Shown: piece after piece, positions 26,612 to 35,479 of the stretch
Layout: each line of letters begins with the position of its first letter
Position numbering within the stretch: position 1 is the first letter of the stretch
Source of the DNA: AP-15 sp963812675
Lineage (GTDB): Bacteria; Pseudomonadota; Alphaproteobacteria; ATCC43930; CGMCC-115725
DNA length: 64,000 nt
NCBI GenBank assembly: GCA_963812675.1
Contig: CAWEWR010000012.1
Span: forward strand, 19,165 to 83,164
Reading direction: 5' to 3'
Made by a program: the position numbers and the translations under genes
The notes under the pieces: generated by a model
Told to the model about the DNA's origin: nothing
The model's input: the letters and a program-made list of their open reading frames with translations, nothing else
Databases searched by the model: none

Positions 26612-27113
26612 GCGTACAGTCCCCTAAACTCCGATGAGGAGGATCGCAAACGATCGTGGCGACGAGCGATTACTCACGAGTCTCGGTCGAAGGTATCAAA
26701 CGCATGTCACGGGTTCAAGGGAGCGCCCGGCGGTTCGATACATCCCGTCAGGTGCAAAACGCCGCATCATGACGCCGTCTCCCACCGCACGGGCGATGTG
26801 TTGGCAACGCCTTGGCACTCTTCGTGCCTGCAGGCTAAGATCAAGATCCTTGAGTGGGAGTTCGCGGTTCGATGGCTGAGAGCCGTTCGCTGTTGATAAC
26901 CAACCTGGTGACTCGGAGCAGCAGGTCAATGAAAATCTTCGCCGAGGGATTTCTAAGATTATGCGAGGTTTACCTGAGAAGTGGCCGCAGCGAGGGGTGT
27001 CTCAGACTATGAAATTGCCGGCCCAATATGATGAGGCGGTTGCCATCGGAGTCGCTGACATCTTGCGCCGGTGATGCGTTTAAACAAGGGACGCAACGGT
27101 CGGAAGGACCAAA
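26612..27113. other. Divergent intergenic region of the glycan island
   Basis: 500 bases between the divergent glycosyltransferase and methyltransferase genes. Promoters for both directions should be here; I could not define consensus elements. Short frames in it look unsupported. Confidence 0.4.
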
Positions 27114-28205
27114 ATGCTAGAGCACAATCAGAGGAGTATTGAGTCACAGCTAGACCCCGAGCGTCCAGTGGGATGGGAATCGCGAAAGACATATGCGATG
27201 AAGATCGCAAACGGGTTTTTCGACAGGTTTCTCTCAGGTAGTGCCATTTTGGAGATCGGATATAGAGGCGGGAACGATGACGCTGTGCCGATTGTGCCGC
27301 AGGCAATCGGCATAGACCTCGATTATCCAGGTTACGACGGTGCGACTCTGCCGTTTCCCGATGAGTCTCAGGACGCGATATACACAAGCCACTGTCTTGA
27401 ACATATCAGCGATTACAAACGAGCAATTCGAGAGTGGTTTAGGGTTCTCAAGCTTGGCGGACATTTAGTGATCATTGTCCCGCATCAGTATCTATTCGAA
27501 AGGCGGCATGAACTCCCATCGCGGCTTCCTGGACACTTGCGTTTTTACACCCCGGCCAGCTTGCTACAACAAATTGAAGAGGTTCTCCAACCGAACTCTT
27601 ATCGAGTGAGACACTTGGTCGATAATGACTTTGGTTTCGATTATTCGATTCTCCCGTGGGAAGATCCCCACCATGTTGTTGGATGTTATGAGATAGAACT
27701 TGTCTTGGAAAAAATTCAGCAGCCCTATTGGACGATTTACAGAGACAATAAATATTCCGCAGCCGATTTTCGATCGAATGTGCTTCCCGTCGCCCACCCG
27801 GTCTTCTTTATAGAGACGAACTTTTCCGTTACCGACGCTTGCATCGTTTACGGGCCGTATGTTCGGCTTCCATTAGGAGAGCAGGACGCCACGTTTCATG
27901 TCAAGGCTCTCGGGCTCGGGGATCAGGAGCTCGCATCACCGATTACTTTTGATGTAGCTCAAGACAGGATCAGGATAGCCTCAGTTGACGTGGTCGGCCG
28001 CGACGGTGCGAATCTGCTCCGCAGCGAAAAGGTAGTGGTGCAATTCCGTAACAACACTCCGGATTTTTTTTTGAATTTCGGATTTTCACGGCCGGGCGAC
28101 CCTTCCACGGAACTTTCACCTTCTTCGGGGTATCGCTCCAACGTCTATAAGATCCGCGCTGGTTGTCACCAGCCACCGCGGTCTACATACAGCGGGTTAG
28201 AATAG
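27114..28205 (+). CDS. SAM-dependent methyltransferase with C-terminal YGPY module
   Basis: 363 residues with GGAAGGA before the ATG. The N-terminal class I methyltransferase shows motif I as ILEIGYRGGNDD, an acidic IGIDLDYPG, DAIYTSHCLEHISDYKRAIR and the following LKLGGHLVIIVP, like the methyltransferase domains in polysaccharide clusters. From ~235 the protein has a beta-rich module containing ACIVYGPYVRLPLGEQDATF, related to the N-terminal modules of the next two genes. It probably methylates a sugar or lipid in surface-glycan synthesis. The DNA is less GC-rich than the flanks. Confidence 0.8.
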   Translation: MLEHNQRSIESQLDPERPVGWESRKTYAMKIANGFFDRFLSGSAILEIGYRGGNDDAVPIVPQAIGIDLDYPGYDGATLPFPDESQDAIYTSHCLEHISDYKRAIREWFRVLKLGGHLVIIVPHQYLFERRHELPSRLPGHLRFYTPASLLQQIEEVLQPNSYRVRHLVDNDFGFDYSILPWEDPHHVVGCYEIELVLEKIQQPYWTIYRDNKYSAADFRSNVLPVAHPVFFIETNFSVTDACIVYGPYVRLPLGEQDATFHVKALGLGDQELASPITFDVAQDRIRIASVDVVGRDGANLLRSEKVVVQFRNNTPDFFLNFGFSRPGDPSTELSPSSGYRSNVYKIRAGCHQPPRSTYSGLE

Positions 28206-28233
28206 CGTTTCTGGATGAGTGCAAGGTCTAGTT

Positions 28234-29445
28234 ATGAGCGACATGTCTTACCGGTTTTCACCCGATGATCTGCGGCTTAGAACTGCTATCGGTATGCGCG
28301 AACCCACCGTAATACGCATTCCGATGGCCAGTGGAACTGCTTTGTATGGCCCCTATATCGACCTGCTGGCCGGCCGGTATGAGGCGGTAATCCGTTTCGA
28401 TCCAGACATCGCTTGTCGCGGGCGCGCAATCATGGATGTTTGCGCAGGCGTAGGGACGGAGCGACTCGCCTGGCAAGGGATTTCAGCCGATCAGATTCTC
28501 GCCGATGACATGAGCGCAAGACTGGAGTTTTCCTGCGTTCGTGCCTCGCACGACGTAGAAGTCCGTTTATTGGTTGAGAGTGAATTCAACGCCGGCATCG
28601 TATCTGTCGAGATTAGCGGCGAACTGGCCAAATCCGTATCTGCCGAATCCGTACCCGCCGAGCCCGCATCTGAATTGCTGAGCGTCACCATCTCGGATTT
28701 GCCGGAACCGAGCGTCGAAAATTCGGTACGCAAAGGTCGAAATTTGCATGAAGGGTACCAACGCGGCATCGGCCTTGCTTTTTCCAATCTCGGAGCACGG
28801 ATCGCTGCGGATCCGGATTTTGGCCGAGCCCGCACGTTGGCCGGGAGCCGCACGATCGTTGGGGACCCCAACCTGGCGAACATTTTTCTACTAATTAAAT
28901 TCTTTCTGACGCGTCTACCTTTCGGGCATATCGTCGAGTTCGGCTCTTATAAAGGTGGCTCGGCCATTTTCATGGCCGCCCTGGCCCAGAAGTTTTTGCC
29001 CGGAGTCCAAATAATTGGGTTTGACACCTTCGTCGGGATGCCGGCCACGGATCACGCGGTAGACGCTCACCATGCCGGCAGCTTCTCCGATGTTGATCTG
29101 ACAGAGCTGTGCCAATACGTAAAGGGGGCTGGCTTGCAAAATCTCAATTTCGTAAAGGGTTATTTTGAAGAAACTGCAGCAGCGACGCTACGGCAACAAG
29201 GGTGCGTGGCCTTTTGCCATATTGATTGTGACATCCGCTCTGCCGTCGAGTACGCCTACGAGACGACGAGACCTCACATGGTCCCCGGCGGTTATTGGGT
29301 TTTTGACGATCCGTTTGTTGCCGATTGCGTAGGGGCTGCGGAAGCGGTCGAGGATCTGCTGATCCGGCGAGACGGTCTTAACTCTGAGCAGCTTTACCCC
29401 CATTACGTCTTCCGCGAACCTTTCGAGAAGGTATTCCGGCGGTGA
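28234..29445 (+). CDS. YGPY module fused to TylF/macrocin-type O-methyltransferase
   Basis: ~403 residues from the ATG with AAGG upstream. Residues ~1-130 are the YGPY module (SYRFSPDDLRLRTAIGMREP, ALYGPYIDLLAGRYEAVIRF, ...RLEFSCV). A short linker leads to a TylF/macrocin O-methyltransferase-like domain (~175-403): HIVEFGSYKGGSAIFMAALA, IIGFDTFVGMPATD, FVKGYFEET and AFCHIDCDIRSAVEYAYE, with the metal-binding aspartates in the last motif and VFDDPF after it. Such enzymes methylate sugar hydroxyls. The module is nearly repeated at the start of the next gene, about 1.3 kb downstream. Confidence 0.82.
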   Translation: MSDMSYRFSPDDLRLRTAIGMREPTVIRIPMASGTALYGPYIDLLAGRYEAVIRFDPDIACRGRAIMDVCAGVGTERLAWQGISADQILADDMSARLEFSCVRASHDVEVRLLVESEFNAGIVSVEISGELAKSVSAESVPAEPASELLSVTISDLPEPSVENSVRKGRNLHEGYQRGIGLAFSNLGARIAADPDFGRARTLAGSRTIVGDPNLANIFLLIKFFLTRLPFGHIVEFGSYKGGSAIFMAALAQKFLPGVQIIGFDTFVGMPATDHAVDAHHAGSFSDVDLTELCQYVKGAGLQNLNFVKGYFEETAAATLRQQGCVAFCHIDCDIRSAVEYAYETTRPHMVPGGYWVFDDPFVADCVGAAEAVEDLLIRRDGLNSEQLYPHYVFREPFEKVFRR

Positions 29446-29539
29446 GCAGTGCCCGAGCCAACGTGCTGCCGGCTGATTATTGTCCTGTTTCTCTGCATTG
29501 CCACCAGAGCTGTGGAGAACTTAGTCTAGGTTGCCGAAT

Positions 29540-30685
29540 ATGACCAAAATGTCTTATCATTTTTCACCCGATGATCTGCGTCTTGGAACTGGCATCGGTA
29601 TACGTGAGCCAAATGCAATACGCATTCCTATGATAAATGGAACAGCCTTATATGGGCCCTATCTCGACCTCCTGCCGGGCCGCTATGAGGCGGTGATCCG
29701 TTTCGATCCGGAGACGCCTTGCCGCGGGCGCGCGATAATGGACGTTTGCGCAGGCGTGGGCGCGGAGCGGCTCGCGGAGCAATGGATTACCGAGGATCAG
29801 ATCCTAGCCGGAGGGATGAGCGCGAGGCTGGACTTTTCGTGCCCTCGTCCTTCGCACGGCGTAGAGGTGCGTCTCTTAGTCGATGGTGGATTCAGCGCCG
29901 GCATCCAATCTGTCGAGATTAACGGCGAATTGGCTACGCCCGCGTCTGAGTTCGAAACGCAAGACGAGATCAAAAAAATCTTGCGCCTGCTTCGGCCCCA
30001 CGCAGTGGAAGGATTCAGGAAGGCGCGGTTCGGAAGCCCCTGTGACGGCGGGTACATCCTTCTCGACGACCTCCAGGGCATCGACACGGCGTTCTCTTTC
30101 GGCGTCGAGCAGAATGCATCGTGGGACTTGGACATCGCTAAATGCGGCGTGACTGTTTATCAATTCGACCACACCGTGGATGCTCCGATTACCAACAACC
30201 CGCGCTTGATTTTCGCGAGAAAGAGGATTTCCACGGAGGCCGGGCCAGAGAGCGAGAGCCTCTCGTCTCTGATCCAGGAGCACGACAAGCGGAATGCTAA
30301 ACCAAACATCCTCCTCAAAATCGACATCGAGAATGATGAGTGGGCAGTTTTCGATACGACCCCACCGGATATATTGAACAGATTTTCTCAGATTGTCGGG
30401 GAATTCCATTATCTTCAGGGCCTTTCGGATATTCAATGGCGGCGGCTTGTCACTAGAGTCCTGGAGAAACTCTCGGATTCCTATGCCGTCGTACATGTGC
30501 ATGCCAACAATATTGGTGGGTTCAGTAACGTCGCGAATATCGTTTTTCCAAATGTTCTAGAAATAACTTTTGCCAATCGCAGCATGTATTCATTTTCCGA
30601 AACGGATGAGATCTTTCCAGGACCTTTGGACGCACCAAACGATCCAAGCCACCCGGACCTGCATCTCGGCAGTTTCCGTTTCTGA
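29540..30685 (+). CDS. YGPY module fused to FkbM/Methyltransf_22-like domain
   Basis: ~381 residues from the ATG. The first ~130 residues repeat the module of the previous gene (SYHFSPDDLRLGTGIGIREP, ALYGPYLDLLPGRYEAVIRF, GRAIMDVCAGVGAERLA), with clear DNA-level similarity. The second half is different: PCDGGYILLDDLQ, AFSFGVEQNASWDLDIAKCG, YQFDHTV and NILLKIDIENDEW are typical of FkbM-type/Methyltransf_22 methyltransferases. It belongs to the same glycan island and is in the same orientation as its neighbours. The module swap suggests a common targeting or carbohydrate-binding role. Confidence 0.8.
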   Translation: MTKMSYHFSPDDLRLGTGIGIREPNAIRIPMINGTALYGPYLDLLPGRYEAVIRFDPETPCRGRAIMDVCAGVGAERLAEQWITEDQILAGGMSARLDFSCPRPSHGVEVRLLVDGGFSAGIQSVEINGELATPASEFETQDEIKKILRLLRPHAVEGFRKARFGSPCDGGYILLDDLQGIDTAFSFGVEQNASWDLDIAKCGVTVYQFDHTVDAPITNNPRLIFARKRISTEAGPESESLSSLIQEHDKRNAKPNILLKIDIENDEWAVFDTTPPDILNRFSQIVGEFHYLQGLSDIQWRRLVTRVLEKLSDSYAVVHVHANNIGGFSNVANIVFPNVLEITFANRSMYSFSETDEIFPGPLDAPNDPSHPDLHLGSFRF

Positions 30686-30723
30686 TCGGTTTGTGGCCAA
30701 CGAGCGACGAGGTATCAGCACGA

Positions 30724-31902
30724 ATGGTTCGATTGCGAGCGGGGCTTCACGGGGTGCTACCGTGGTTAACCAAACGACAATTTCCTCCACAGCCGGATAT
30801 TTATTTGCGTGTAGACAAAGTCGACACGCTGGTGGAAGCCTTAAAGTCGCTGCAACATAGTACGGAAGTTTGTGAGCAGAGGGTGGCCGCTTGCGAACAG
30901 CGGCTCGAAACCTTCACCAAGACGATGGAGACCGAGCTTTCGGCTTTGAAAACCATGCTCCAGCCGCTCTCGGTAGGATCGCAAGAGATGATCCCGCGCA
31001 AACTGGTGGAAGCCATTGCCTGGCGCGGAGATCATGCCAATGCCCTCTATCGCGCTTTTGCTGGCAGCGAAAGATCAATGTCTTCGCCTCCCACACCGAT
31101 TCCCTTCACATCCACGCTTTGCCACCAGCATCATTTTTTGCTCGACCAATATCGGTTCTGGGCTAAAGCCATGAAATACCGCCCCAGATTCCACCGAAAG
31201 GAGTGGGAATGGTTCTACATCGCGCAGGTGCTGCACGAGCGCGGGTTTCTGGCTTACGGAAAACGGGGACTGGGGTTTGGCGTGGGCCGCGAACCGTTGC
31301 CCGCCTTGTTTGCTTCCTTCGGGGTCGAAATCGTTGCGTCAGACCAGTCCTTCGAGGCGGCTGAAAGAGCAGGTTGGGCGAAAAGTGGCCAGCACTCACA
31401 TGACCTCTCTGTTCTCAACGAGAGGGGAATTTGCACCGAGGACATGTTCTCGAAGCTCGTTTCATTCATAGCAGTGGACATGAACGAGATACTCTCCAGC
31501 CTGGACGAGCAGTTTGACTTCTGTTGGTCTTCGTGCTCGCTAGAACACCTCGGCTCACTGAAACATGGTTTCGACTTCATTGCAAACTCCATGGCCGTCT
31601 TGAAACCAGGAGGTTTAGCCGTCCACACGACAGAGTTTAATCTGAGTTCGGATCTCGGCACTATAGAGAGCCCAGATTTTAGCGTCTACCGGCGTTGTGA
31701 TATAGACGAGTTCCTGGCGAGAATGGCGACCGAAGGTTTTATTGTGTCGTCAGTCGACTGGACACTTGGTGACGGATTTGCCGAGACGGTCGTCAACGTC
31801 CCGCCATTTGGAGGCGGTGAGCCGCACATTCGCGTCAAGGCAGGGGAATATGATGTAACATCCATAGGGATGATTATCCAAAAGCCTTCGTATATTGGCT
31901 AG
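30724..31902 (+). CDS. Coiled coil-methyltransferase protein of the glycan island
   Basis: ~392 residues from the ATG with GAGG ~10 bases upstream. A coiled coil (~25-95, e.g. LVEALKSLQHSTEVCEQRVA) precedes a divergent class I methyltransferase: HERGFLAYGKRGLGFGVGRE, a VEIVASDQS acidic strand end, FDFCWSSCSLEHLGSL (post-motif II) and AVLKPGGLAVHTTEF. This pattern resembles methyltransferases that act with glycosyltransferases in long O-antigen/exopolysaccharide modification. The first gene's start is close to the stop of the previous one, so the four genes probably form one operon. Confidence 0.78.
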   Translation: MVRLRAGLHGVLPWLTKRQFPPQPDIYLRVDKVDTLVEALKSLQHSTEVCEQRVAACEQRLETFTKTMETELSALKTMLQPLSVGSQEMIPRKLVEAIAWRGDHANALYRAFAGSERSMSSPPTPIPFTSTLCHQHHFLLDQYRFWAKAMKYRPRFHRKEWEWFYIAQVLHERGFLAYGKRGLGFGVGREPLPALFASFGVEIVASDQSFEAAERAGWAKSGQHSHDLSVLNERGICTEDMFSKLVSFIAVDMNEILSSLDEQFDFCWSSCSLEHLGSLKHGFDFIANSMAVLKPGGLAVHTTEFNLSSDLGTIESPDFSVYRRCDIDEFLARMATEGFIVSSVDWTLGDGFAETVVNVPPFGGGEPHIRVKAGEYDVTSIGMIIQKPSYIG

Positions 31903-32150
31903 ATTGGTCTTGCCTCAATGACGAGCCGCCGGCGCCCGCGTGAAACCGACTATTTCGACCTGCTGGGCTCGCGGGCGCGTGGTGTCTTGCCAGATTTAGG
32001 CAGGGCTTCCCGCCAGGATCTTCGTCCCTTCCCGCATTGAATCAGTTTGCGCGCTTGGATCAGCGAGGTCCTTGGTCTCGCGTCCGATTGCTGCCGTCGC
32101 GGCAATAAAGAACATCGCTGAAAATATGCCCCGTCTGAGCGCGCTGATGG
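31903..32150. other. Short intergenic stretch at the end of the glycan island
   Basis: About 250 bases between convergent genes with no recognisable element. Confidence 0.3.
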
Positions 32151-32987
32151 TCAACCCGGTTGTGGGTGCAGTTCGAAGCCGGCGGGACGGCCGGCGCGGC
32201 GCGCGGCTTCGGCGGGCGGCAGTGCCGGGTCCCAAAGGTTGGCGTCGAAGCGCCAGCCGTTGACCTTGTCCGCTTCGCGCGAGACGACGTAGAGGAGCGG
32301 CGGCACCATCTCCTCCGGCTCGACGAGGCGCGGGGCGCGGCCTTCGCGGCTCATTGCGCGCATTTCCTCTGCCATACCCGGCGTGTTGGCGCCGGCACCG
32401 GGGTTGACGATGTTGATCGTCAGGCCGGTGCCCGCGACCTCCTTCGCCCACACTTCGGTCGCCATTTCGAGCGCCGCTTTCGAGGCGCCGTAGGGCGAGG
32501 TGTGCGGGCGGTTCATCGTGTCGAGCTTGGTCGTCACATTGACGATGCGGCCCCAGCCCTGCTCGACCATAAGGGGCGCCGCGCGGCGGGCCATCTGGTC
32601 GGCGGCGAGGTAGTTGGTCTCGATGACGGCGCGCACGATGTCGTCCGGCACCTGCCAGAACTTCTGCGGCTCGACCCGGCGGAAGCGGGCCGGGTCGATC
32701 GTCGTGAAGGTGAGGCCCGCATTGTTGACGAGGATGTGCACGCCGCCGAACCGCGACACCGCAATTCCTATGATACGGTCGCAATCGGCGGGCCGGCGCA
32801 GATCGGCGACGAGCGGCAGGATCTGCCCCGTTGGCTTGGCGGCGGCCGTCTCCGCCTCGATCGTCGCGATATCGGCGTCGATGTGGCCGATCGCGAGGAC
32901 ATGGTGTCCCTCCTGCGCGAGGCCGAACGCCATTGCCCGGCCGAGCCCGCGCAACCCGCCGGTAATGATTGCGACGCGCTCTTCCAT
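32151..32987 (-). CDS. Short-chain dehydrogenase/reductase
   Basis: 278-residue classical SDR. The NAD(P)-binding TGGLRGLG is at residues ~9-16, NNAG near 88-91, and the catalytic pair Tyr166/Lys170 in YGASK. The usual catalytic Ser is replaced by threonines (VNVTTKLD, ~150-156), still a hydroxyl. The substrate is unknown. GGGGAA precedes the ATG. It is transcribed alone. Confidence 0.88.
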   Translation of the reverse strand: MEERVAIITGGLRGLGRAMAFGLAQEGHHVLAIGHIDADIATIEAETAAAKPTGQILPLVADLRRPADCDRIIGIAVSRFGGVHILVNNAGLTFTTIDPARFRRVEPQKFWQVPDDIVRAVIETNYLAADQMARRAAPLMVEQGWGRIVNVTTKLDTMNRPHTSPYGASKAALEMATEVWAKEVAGTGLTINIVNPGAGANTPGMAEEMRAMSREGRAPRLVEPEEMVPPLLYVVSREADKVNGWRFDANLWDPALPPAEAARRAGRPAGFELHPQPG

Positions 32988-33117
32988 GCGGTTCCCCGTC
33001 AGCTAGAACTCGACACAACTCCGAAAGGCAAAGATGCCACGGCATAAGGCAACCAATGTCAACCGGAACTATTTTTGCGTCCCGCCCGTTATCGCGCCGG
33101 GCTTTTTAAAGGAAAAG

Positions 33118-33453
33118 ATGATGAATCGACTGATCGCTCCCGGCTTTATTGCGGCCCTCGTCCTGGGGTTGGCTGGGTGCACGAACCCGTACGACCCTGG
33201 CCAGCGCGCGGTCGGCGGCGGCCTGCTCGGCGCTGGCGCAGGGGCAGCCATCGGCGGCGCGGTTGGCGGCGGACATGGCGCCGCTCTCGGCGCAGCGATC
33301 GGCGGCGCGACCGGCGCGGTAACCGGCGCGGCTACGACACCCCCGCCGCCGCCTCCTCCGGGCGCTTATGGCCAGGGCTACGGCTATCCGCCGCCGCCTC
33401 CGAGCGGCTACGGCTACCCGCCGGCCCCGCCACCGGCTTACCCGTCCTATTAG
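33118..33453 (+). CDS. Glycine-zipper lipoprotein
   Basis: ~111 residues. Lipobox LVLGLAGC after a short signal peptide; the start is fixed by AAAGGAAAAG upstream. The mature part is a glycine zipper (GGGLLGAGAGAAIGGAVGGG) followed by a proline/tyrosine-rich tail with repeats (YPPPPPSGYGYP). Family members insert into or associate with the outer membrane and stabilise the envelope (OmpA-like/SLP-like lipoproteins); the exact role is unknown. Confidence 0.8.
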   Translation: MMNRLIAPGFIAALVLGLAGCTNPYDPGQRAVGGGLLGAGAGAAIGGAVGGGHGAALGAAIGGATGAVTGAATTPPPPPPPGAYGQGYGYPPPPPSGYGYPPAPPPAYPSY

Positions 33454-33470
33454 CATTCTGGGGGTCTGTC

Positions 33471-34196
33471 TCAGCCCGGGGGCGCTGATCTGATCAGCTC
33501 GGCGAGATGCCGCACCTTTGCGGCCGGCGACAAATTCTTACCGACCGCCGATGCCTCGATAAGGCGCGGCTGGCTCGGCCCGGGCGCCGGGGGCGCCGGA
33601 AGCACCGATGGCTGCCGCCCGCCAATCGCGGGCGTGCCGGTTCCGCAATCCCCGGACCGTTTGACCTCGACTTTGGGCGGCGCGCCGGTCCCTGGGTCGA
33701 AATAGAAGAAACTCTCGCTGCAGCTGCCCGCACCCGAGGCGGCGGAGGTCATCACGACGCCCGATACCTCGCCGCGCCCGAGCTGCGGCGCGGCCAGAGC
33801 GGCGTCGATGATCGGCCCGGGACCCACAACCCAGATCGGCGCATTTGCCAGCGCGTGGGCCGAGGCGACGAGCTGCGCCAGGGCAGCCTGCTGGTCGGCT
33901 ACCAGCCGGTAGATGTCCGCCGGCTGCGGCACCACGACATCAAACCCCTGGGCGGTCCATAGCGCGGGATCACGCGGCAGCGTGTCGTCACCCGGCCACA
34001 ACACCAGAACGGCAGCCGGCACCGGCGGGCCGACAGCGTAGACTCGCGGAGCCGGGGCGTAATTTGCCGCGGGTTCGGCGATCGCGGCCGGCGTCACTGC
34101 CGTTGCTTGCGACGGGGTCGTGACGTCTCCGGCGCAGCCGATTAGCGGCAGCGCAGCCAGGCAGCCGCAGAGGGCAGAGGCGGGTCCTTTCCACAT
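33471..34196 (-). CDS. Lipoprotein of unknown function, alpha/beta-hydrolase-like region
   Basis: 241 residues from an ATG preceded by GGAGGAGA. Lipobox ALPLIGCAG gives an acylated cysteine at about residue 21. The body contains VLVLWPGDDTLPRDPALWTA, VVVPQPADIYR and NAPIWVVGPGPIIDAALAA, reminiscent of an alpha/beta hydrolase scaffold without a clear catalytic triad. A cysteine-containing CSESFFYFDPGTGAPPKVEV segment and a proline-rich tail follow. I do not recognise a family. The longer upstream frame is not supported. Confidence 0.65.
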   Translation of the reverse strand: MWKGPASALCGCLAALPLIGCAGDVTTPSQATAVTPAAIAEPAANYAPAPRVYAVGPPVPAAVLVLWPGDDTLPRDPALWTAQGFDVVVPQPADIYRLVADQQAALAQLVASAHALANAPIWVVGPGPIIDAALAAPQLGRGEVSGVVMTSAASGAGSCSESFFYFDPGTGAPPKVEVKRSGDCGTGTPAIGGRQPSVLPAPPAPGPSQPRLIEASAVGKNLSPAAKVRHLAELIRSAPPG

Positions 34197-34303
34197 GGGC
34201 TTTCTCCTCCAATGCTCGGTTTTGCCATGCGAAAATTTGTCCCCCATTTCGGCGATTTCTAGGTCCCGATTGGGCAGAGATTTGGCCGGGTATTCACGGC
34301 CCG

Positions 34304-35479
34304 TTACGTGGTTGCAAGATCTGCCACTCGGGGCAGCACCTCCTTGCTGAAGAGCGAGAGGTTGGCAACGGTCTCGTCGTGGTCCAACAGGCCGCCTTGG
34401 CCCATCATCAGCAGATGCCCGAACCCGCCGACATGGTCGTAGAAGGCGTGCAGCTGGTCGAAGACATCGTCGGGCGTGCCGGTGAAGACGAGACCGGCGT
34501 CGATCGCGTCGGCGACGGTCATCGTGCGTGGGTCGATGTTGCGGCCGTCGCGCGACTGGATGCGGCCGGCGCGGAAGCCGGCGCCGCTCGCCTTGAGGGC
34601 CTGCGCGCTCTGCGCCGGCGGGGCGTAGCCGGGCGGGTTCATGAATTGCGGCGCGACGATGCCCGAGGTGCGGCTGTAGCCCAGGATCTGGTCGGCGCGG
34701 CGCCAGCCCTCCTCGCGAGTGTCGCCGACGCCGATAAGCGCCATATAGGCGAGGCGCTGCGGCGTCATCGGGCGGCCGACCTCGGCCGCCTTCTTGCGGT
34801 AGGCGTCGAAGATCGGGGGCGTGCGCACCCAGCCGGTGTTGAGCACACCGATTGTCATTCCCCGTTCGGCCGCGTCCATCGCGCTGCCGGTGCTGCCGAC
34901 CGGCATCCATACCGGCGGGTGCGGCTGTTGCCATGGCCGCGGCCAGACGTTGACCTGACGGTAGTGAAAATGCGTGCCCTCCCAGTTGAACGGGCCCTCA
35001 AGGCTGGTCATTGCCTTCAGGATCAGGTCGTGCGCTTCCCAGAAACGCCCCACCAGGTCGGCGGGGTTGGTGTTGGCGGGGGAAATTTCGAACGGCACCC
35101 CTTTGACAAAACCCATCTCGATGCGGCCGCGCGAAATGACGTCGAGCATCGAATATTCCTCGGCAACGCGGATCGGGTCGTTGCGGTTGCCGATCGGCAT
35201 GCCGAGAGCGAGGAGCCTCACCTTCTTGGTTTCGCGCGCCAATATCGCCATCGGGATCGTGCATACCGAGTCGGCACAAGTCGCAGTCGCGTGGTGCTCG
35301 TTGGTCATGATGTTGATGCCGAGCTCGTCGCACAGCGCCCATTCGTCGAGATACCGGTGATAGAGATCGGCGCCGACCTTCGGGTCGAACAGCCGGCTCG
35401 GGATCGTGACCCGATAGGAGTGACCGAGCTGCGGCCATGCCGGGTGGTAGGCCATCTCGCTGAAATGCCAAACCTTCAT
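34304..35479 (-). CDS. Luciferase-like flavin monooxygenase (LLM)
   Basis: 391 residues of the luciferase-like TIM-barrel family. Conserved: NIMTNEHHATATCADSVC (early beta strand and loop), LALGMPIGNRNDPIRVAEEY, SRGRIEMGFVKG and the flavin-binding PPVWMPVGSTGSAMDAAERG. They use FMN or F420 to oxidise organic substrates; here the cofactor is not certain. The start ATG overlaps the stop of the upstream alpha/beta hydrolase (ATGA), so the two form an operon and probably one catabolic route. Confidence 0.88.
   Translation of the reverse strand: MKVWHFSEMAYHPAWPQLGHSYRVTIPSRLFDPKVGADLYHRYLDEWALCDELGINIMTNEHHATATCADSVCTIPMAILARETKKVRLLALGMPIGNRNDPIRVAEEYSMLDVISRGRIEMGFVKGVPFEISPANTNPADLVGRFWEAHDLILKAMTSLEGPFNWEGTHFHYRQVNVWPRPWQQPHPPVWMPVGSTGSAMDAAERGMTIGVLNTGWVRTPPIFDAYRKKAAEVGRPMTPQRLAYMALIGVGDTREEGWRRADQILGYSRTSGIVAPQFMNPPGYAPPAQSAQALKASGAGFRAGRIQSRDGRNIDPRTMTVADAIDAGLVFTGTPDDVFDQLHAFYDHVGGFGHLLMMGQGGLLDHDETVANLSLFSKEVLPRVADLATT

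Noticed and set aside
33471..34934. 487-codon frame extending the lipoprotein gene
   Set aside because: The upstream 245 codons overlap the LLM gene in another frame and lack a ribosome-binding site; the lipobox and GGAGGAGA define the shorter start.
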